Below are positions 11,371 to 13,157 of a DNA stretch of 13,157 bases, one piece after another. This DNA is from Propionibacteriaceae bacterium. Its GTDB lineage: Bacteria > Actinomycetota > Actinomycetes > Propionibacteriales > Propionibacteriaceae. The first letter of the stretch is position 1. Each line of letters begins with the position of its first letter. Under the pieces are notes generated by a model that was not told the origin of the DNA, did no database searches, and saw nothing but the letters and a program-made list of their open reading frames with translations. The DNA is taken from assembly GCA_030528545.1 (NCBI GenBank), contig JAUMYR010000073.1:1-13157 (forward strand), in the 5' to 3' direction. Made by a program: the position numbers and the translations under genes.

Positions 11371-13157
11371 ATGCAGGTAGAGAGCAGGAAAACAGCGAGT
11401 GAGCACGACGGCATGGGTGCGATCATCCACGCCGATGGCGTGGCCTTCAGGGTATGGGCCCCTCACGCGGACGAGGTCTTCGTCGTCGGGGACTTCAACG
11501 ATTGGGACCAGACCGCCCACCCGTTGCGCAGCGAGGGGAGCGGTTACTGGTATGGCGACGTCCCCGGGGCCCGCCCGGGGCAGGAGTACCGCTTCTGGCT
11601 GCGAAACGGCGACCAGGAGTTCACCCGGATCGACCCCTACGCCCGCCAGGTCACCAGCTCTGTCGGCAACGCGGTGATCTACGACCCGGCCTCCTTCGAC
11701 TGGGAAGGCGACCAGTTCCGCTGCCCTGACCTCAACCACCTGGTGATCTACGAGATGCACGTCGGTTCCTTCGCCCCGAACGGCAACGGGGTGGGGACGC
11801 TGGCCGAGGTGCAGGCCAACCTAGACCACATCTCTAAGCTCGGCGTGAACTGCATCGAACTGATGCCGCTGATGGAGTTCGCCGGTGACCGCTCCTGGGG
11901 CTACAACCCGGCGCACATCTTCGCCGTCGAAAGCGCCTATGGTGGACCGAACGCGCTCAAGACGCTGATCCGCGAGGCCCACAAACGGGGCATCTCGGTC
12001 ATCATCGACGTGGTCTACAACCACTTCGGTCCCAGCGACCTCGACCTGTGGCGTTTCGACGGCTGGAGCGAGAACGACCTGGGCGGGATCTACTTCTACA
12101 ACGACTGGCGCTCCACGACCCCCTGGGGGGACACCCGCCCCGACTACGGGCGCGGCGAGGTGCGTCAGTTCATCCGCGACAACGCCCTGATGTGGCTGGA
12201 GGAGTACCGCGTCCAGGGCCTGCGCTTCGACATGACGCCCTATATGCGCAGCGTGAACGCCACCTCCACCGACATCCCCGAGGGATGGAGCCTGTGCCGG
12301 TGGATCAACGACGAGATCCGCCAGCGCCACCCCGACGCGGTCTCCATCGCCGAAGACCTGCACGGCAAGGCCGAGGTGGTGAGCACCGAGGTGGACGGCG
12401 CCGCGTTCCACTCGCAATGGGATCAGCACTTCGTGCACCCGGTCCGGGAGGCGCTGATCGCCGACTTCGATGAGGGCCGCTCCATCCCCGCGGTGCGGGA
12501 CGCGGTGACCTTCAGCTACGGCGACGCCTTCGCCCGGGTGATCTACACCGAGAGCCACGACGAGGTCGCCAACGGCCGGGCCCGCGTCCCCTACGAGGTC
12601 AGCGAGACCGATCCGACCGGCTGGTTCTCCCAGAAGCGCTCCACGCTCGGTGCGGCGCTGACCCTGACCGCTCCCGGGGTTCCCATGCTGTTCCAGGGCC
12701 AGGAGTTCCTGCAGGGGGAGTGGTTCCGCGACGACGTTCCCCTCGACTGGAACCTCAACGAAGAGTTCCACGGCATCGTCCGGCTGTACCGCGACCTGAT
12801 CCGCCTGCGCCTCAACGCCGACGGTGAGAGCCTGGGCCTGCTGGGCCAGCGCACCCAGGTGCTGCACGCCAACGACGAGACTAAGGTGCTCGCCTATCAC
12901 CGCTCCATGCACGGCGGGGCCGGCGACGACGTCGTGGTGGTGGTCAACCTCGGCAACCGGGCCTGGGAGAGCTATCGGATCGGGATGCCCGCGGTTGGGC
13001 AGTGGCGGCTGCGGGTGAACTCCGACGCCACGATCTATTCCGACGAGTTCGGCGATGCCGACGCTTTCGATGTGGCCAGCGAGGACATCGCCCAGGACGG
13101 GATGCCAGCCAGCGCGGTGGTCAACCTCGCCCCCTACACCGCACTGGTCTACACCCG
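11371..13157 (+). CDS. GH13 alpha-amylase family protein, glucan-branching-enzyme-like (3' end outside window)
   Basis: 595 codons are visible and the frame is still open at the edge. An N-terminal CBM48-type domain (FRVWAPHADEVFVVGDFNDW) precedes a GH13 barrel with all conserved regions: DVVYNHFG, GLRFDMT with nucleophile Asp287, SIAEDL with acid/base Glu328, and ESHDEV with Asp397. LTAPGVPMLFQGQEF and the beta-rich end (VVVVVNLGNR) follow the usual barrel plus C-terminal domain order. It acts on alpha-1,4-glucans. The CBM48 domain and ESHD/FQGQEF wording favour a branching-enzyme-like or trehalohydrolase-like activity over a plain amylase, but the exact reaction cannot be assigned. The start may be ATG 11371 (leaderless -10 6 bases before it) or ATG 11413, 14 codons later. 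Only a few C-terminal residues seem to be missing. Confidence 0.9.
   Translation, partial: MQVESRKTASEHDGMGAIIHADGVAFRVWAPHADEVFVVGDFNDWDQTAHPLRSEGSGYWYGDVPGARPGQEYRFWLRNGDQEFTRIDPYARQVTSSVGNAVIYDPASFDWEGDQFRCPDLNHLVIYEMHVGSFAPNGNGVGTLAEVQANLDHISKLGVNCIELMPLMEFAGDRSWGYNPAHIFAVESAYGGPNALKTLIREAHKRGISVIIDVVYNHFGPSDLDLWRFDGWSENDLGGIYFYNDWRSTTPWGDTRPDYGRGEVRQFIRDNALMWLEEYRVQGLRFDMTPYMRSVNATSTDIPEGWSLCRWINDEIRQRHPDAVSIAEDLHGKAEVVSTEVDGAAFHSQWDQHFVHPVREALIADFDEGRSIPAVRDAVTFSYGDAFARVIYTESHDEVANGRARVPYEVSETDPTGWFSQKRSTLGAALTLTAPGVPMLFQGQEFLQGEWFRDDVPLDWNLNEEFHGIVRLYRDLIRLRLNADGESLGLLGQRTQVLHANDETKVLAYHRSMHGGAGDDVVVVVNLGNRAWESYRIGMPAVGQWRLRVNSDATIYSDEFGDADAFDVASEDIAQDGMPASAVVNLAPYTALVYT

Noticed and set aside
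11821..12912. 363-codon open frame on the minus strand
   Set aside because: It is antisense to the GH13 gene, whose catalytic motifs are intact. The low-complexity Val/Gly/Asp composition marks it as a shadow.

Overview
The window is chromosomal DNA from a high-GC Gram-positive bacterium, almost certainly an actinobacterium. Coding frames are rich in G and C at third positions. Several genes show a -10-like hexamer only 6-7 bases before the start codon, the leaderless layout common in actinobacteria. A Propionibacteriales-type host is a guess and cannot be settled from this stretch. No rRNA, tRNA, insertion sequence or CRISPR array was seen.

Layout. (1) 1-4338 holds two adjoining FtsX/MacB-type ABC transporter modules on the + strand: a permease cut by the window edge, a second permease and an ATPase (1-2167), then another ATPase with a ten-helix permease (2207-4338). 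Stops and starts overlap by 1-7 bases within each module, so each is probably one operon. (2) 4339-4633 is non-coding and carries a strict 23-bp tandem array (four good copies and one decayed copy) just before a probable leaderless promoter. (3) 4634-5905 encodes an AAA+ ATPase of the AAA_14/DUF4143 type with a PD-(D/E)XK-like C-terminus. (4) 5906-6295 is a 390-base gap holding a candidate promoter and a 5'-leader hairpin. (5) 6296-9294 is a + strand operon of visibly lower GC: a 64-residue peptide, a CcmA-type ABC ATPase, a membrane protein whose frame is broken by a TGA and resumes in the same frame, and a six-helix membrane protein. It looks like a peptide-plus-transporter cassette acquired separately from its neighbours. 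(6) 9469-10134 is a TetR-family regulator directly downstream. (7) 10114-11333 holds two minus-strand housekeeping genes, a double-ACT-domain protein and pdxH. (8) 11371 to the edge is a GH13 glucan-branching/amylase-type enzyme, divergent from pdxH across only 37 bases.

How they fit together. Three ABC systems sit within about 9 kb, two of MacB/LolD type and one of ABC-2 type. Such clusters in actinobacteria often serve export of, or immunity to, peptides and antibiotics, but no substrate can be read from the sequence. The most plausible undescribed system is the 6296-9294 cassette: a small Cys-free, Trp/Tyr-rich peptide with a strong ribosome binding site, 3 bases ahead of an ABC ATPase, two accessory membrane proteins and a following TetR regulator. 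The tandem 23-bp array before the DUF4143 gene is the clearest unexplained DNA structure. Right of 9469 the content is ordinary core metabolism: vitamin B6 synthesis, amino-acid-sensing ACT domains and glycogen or maltodextrin handling.
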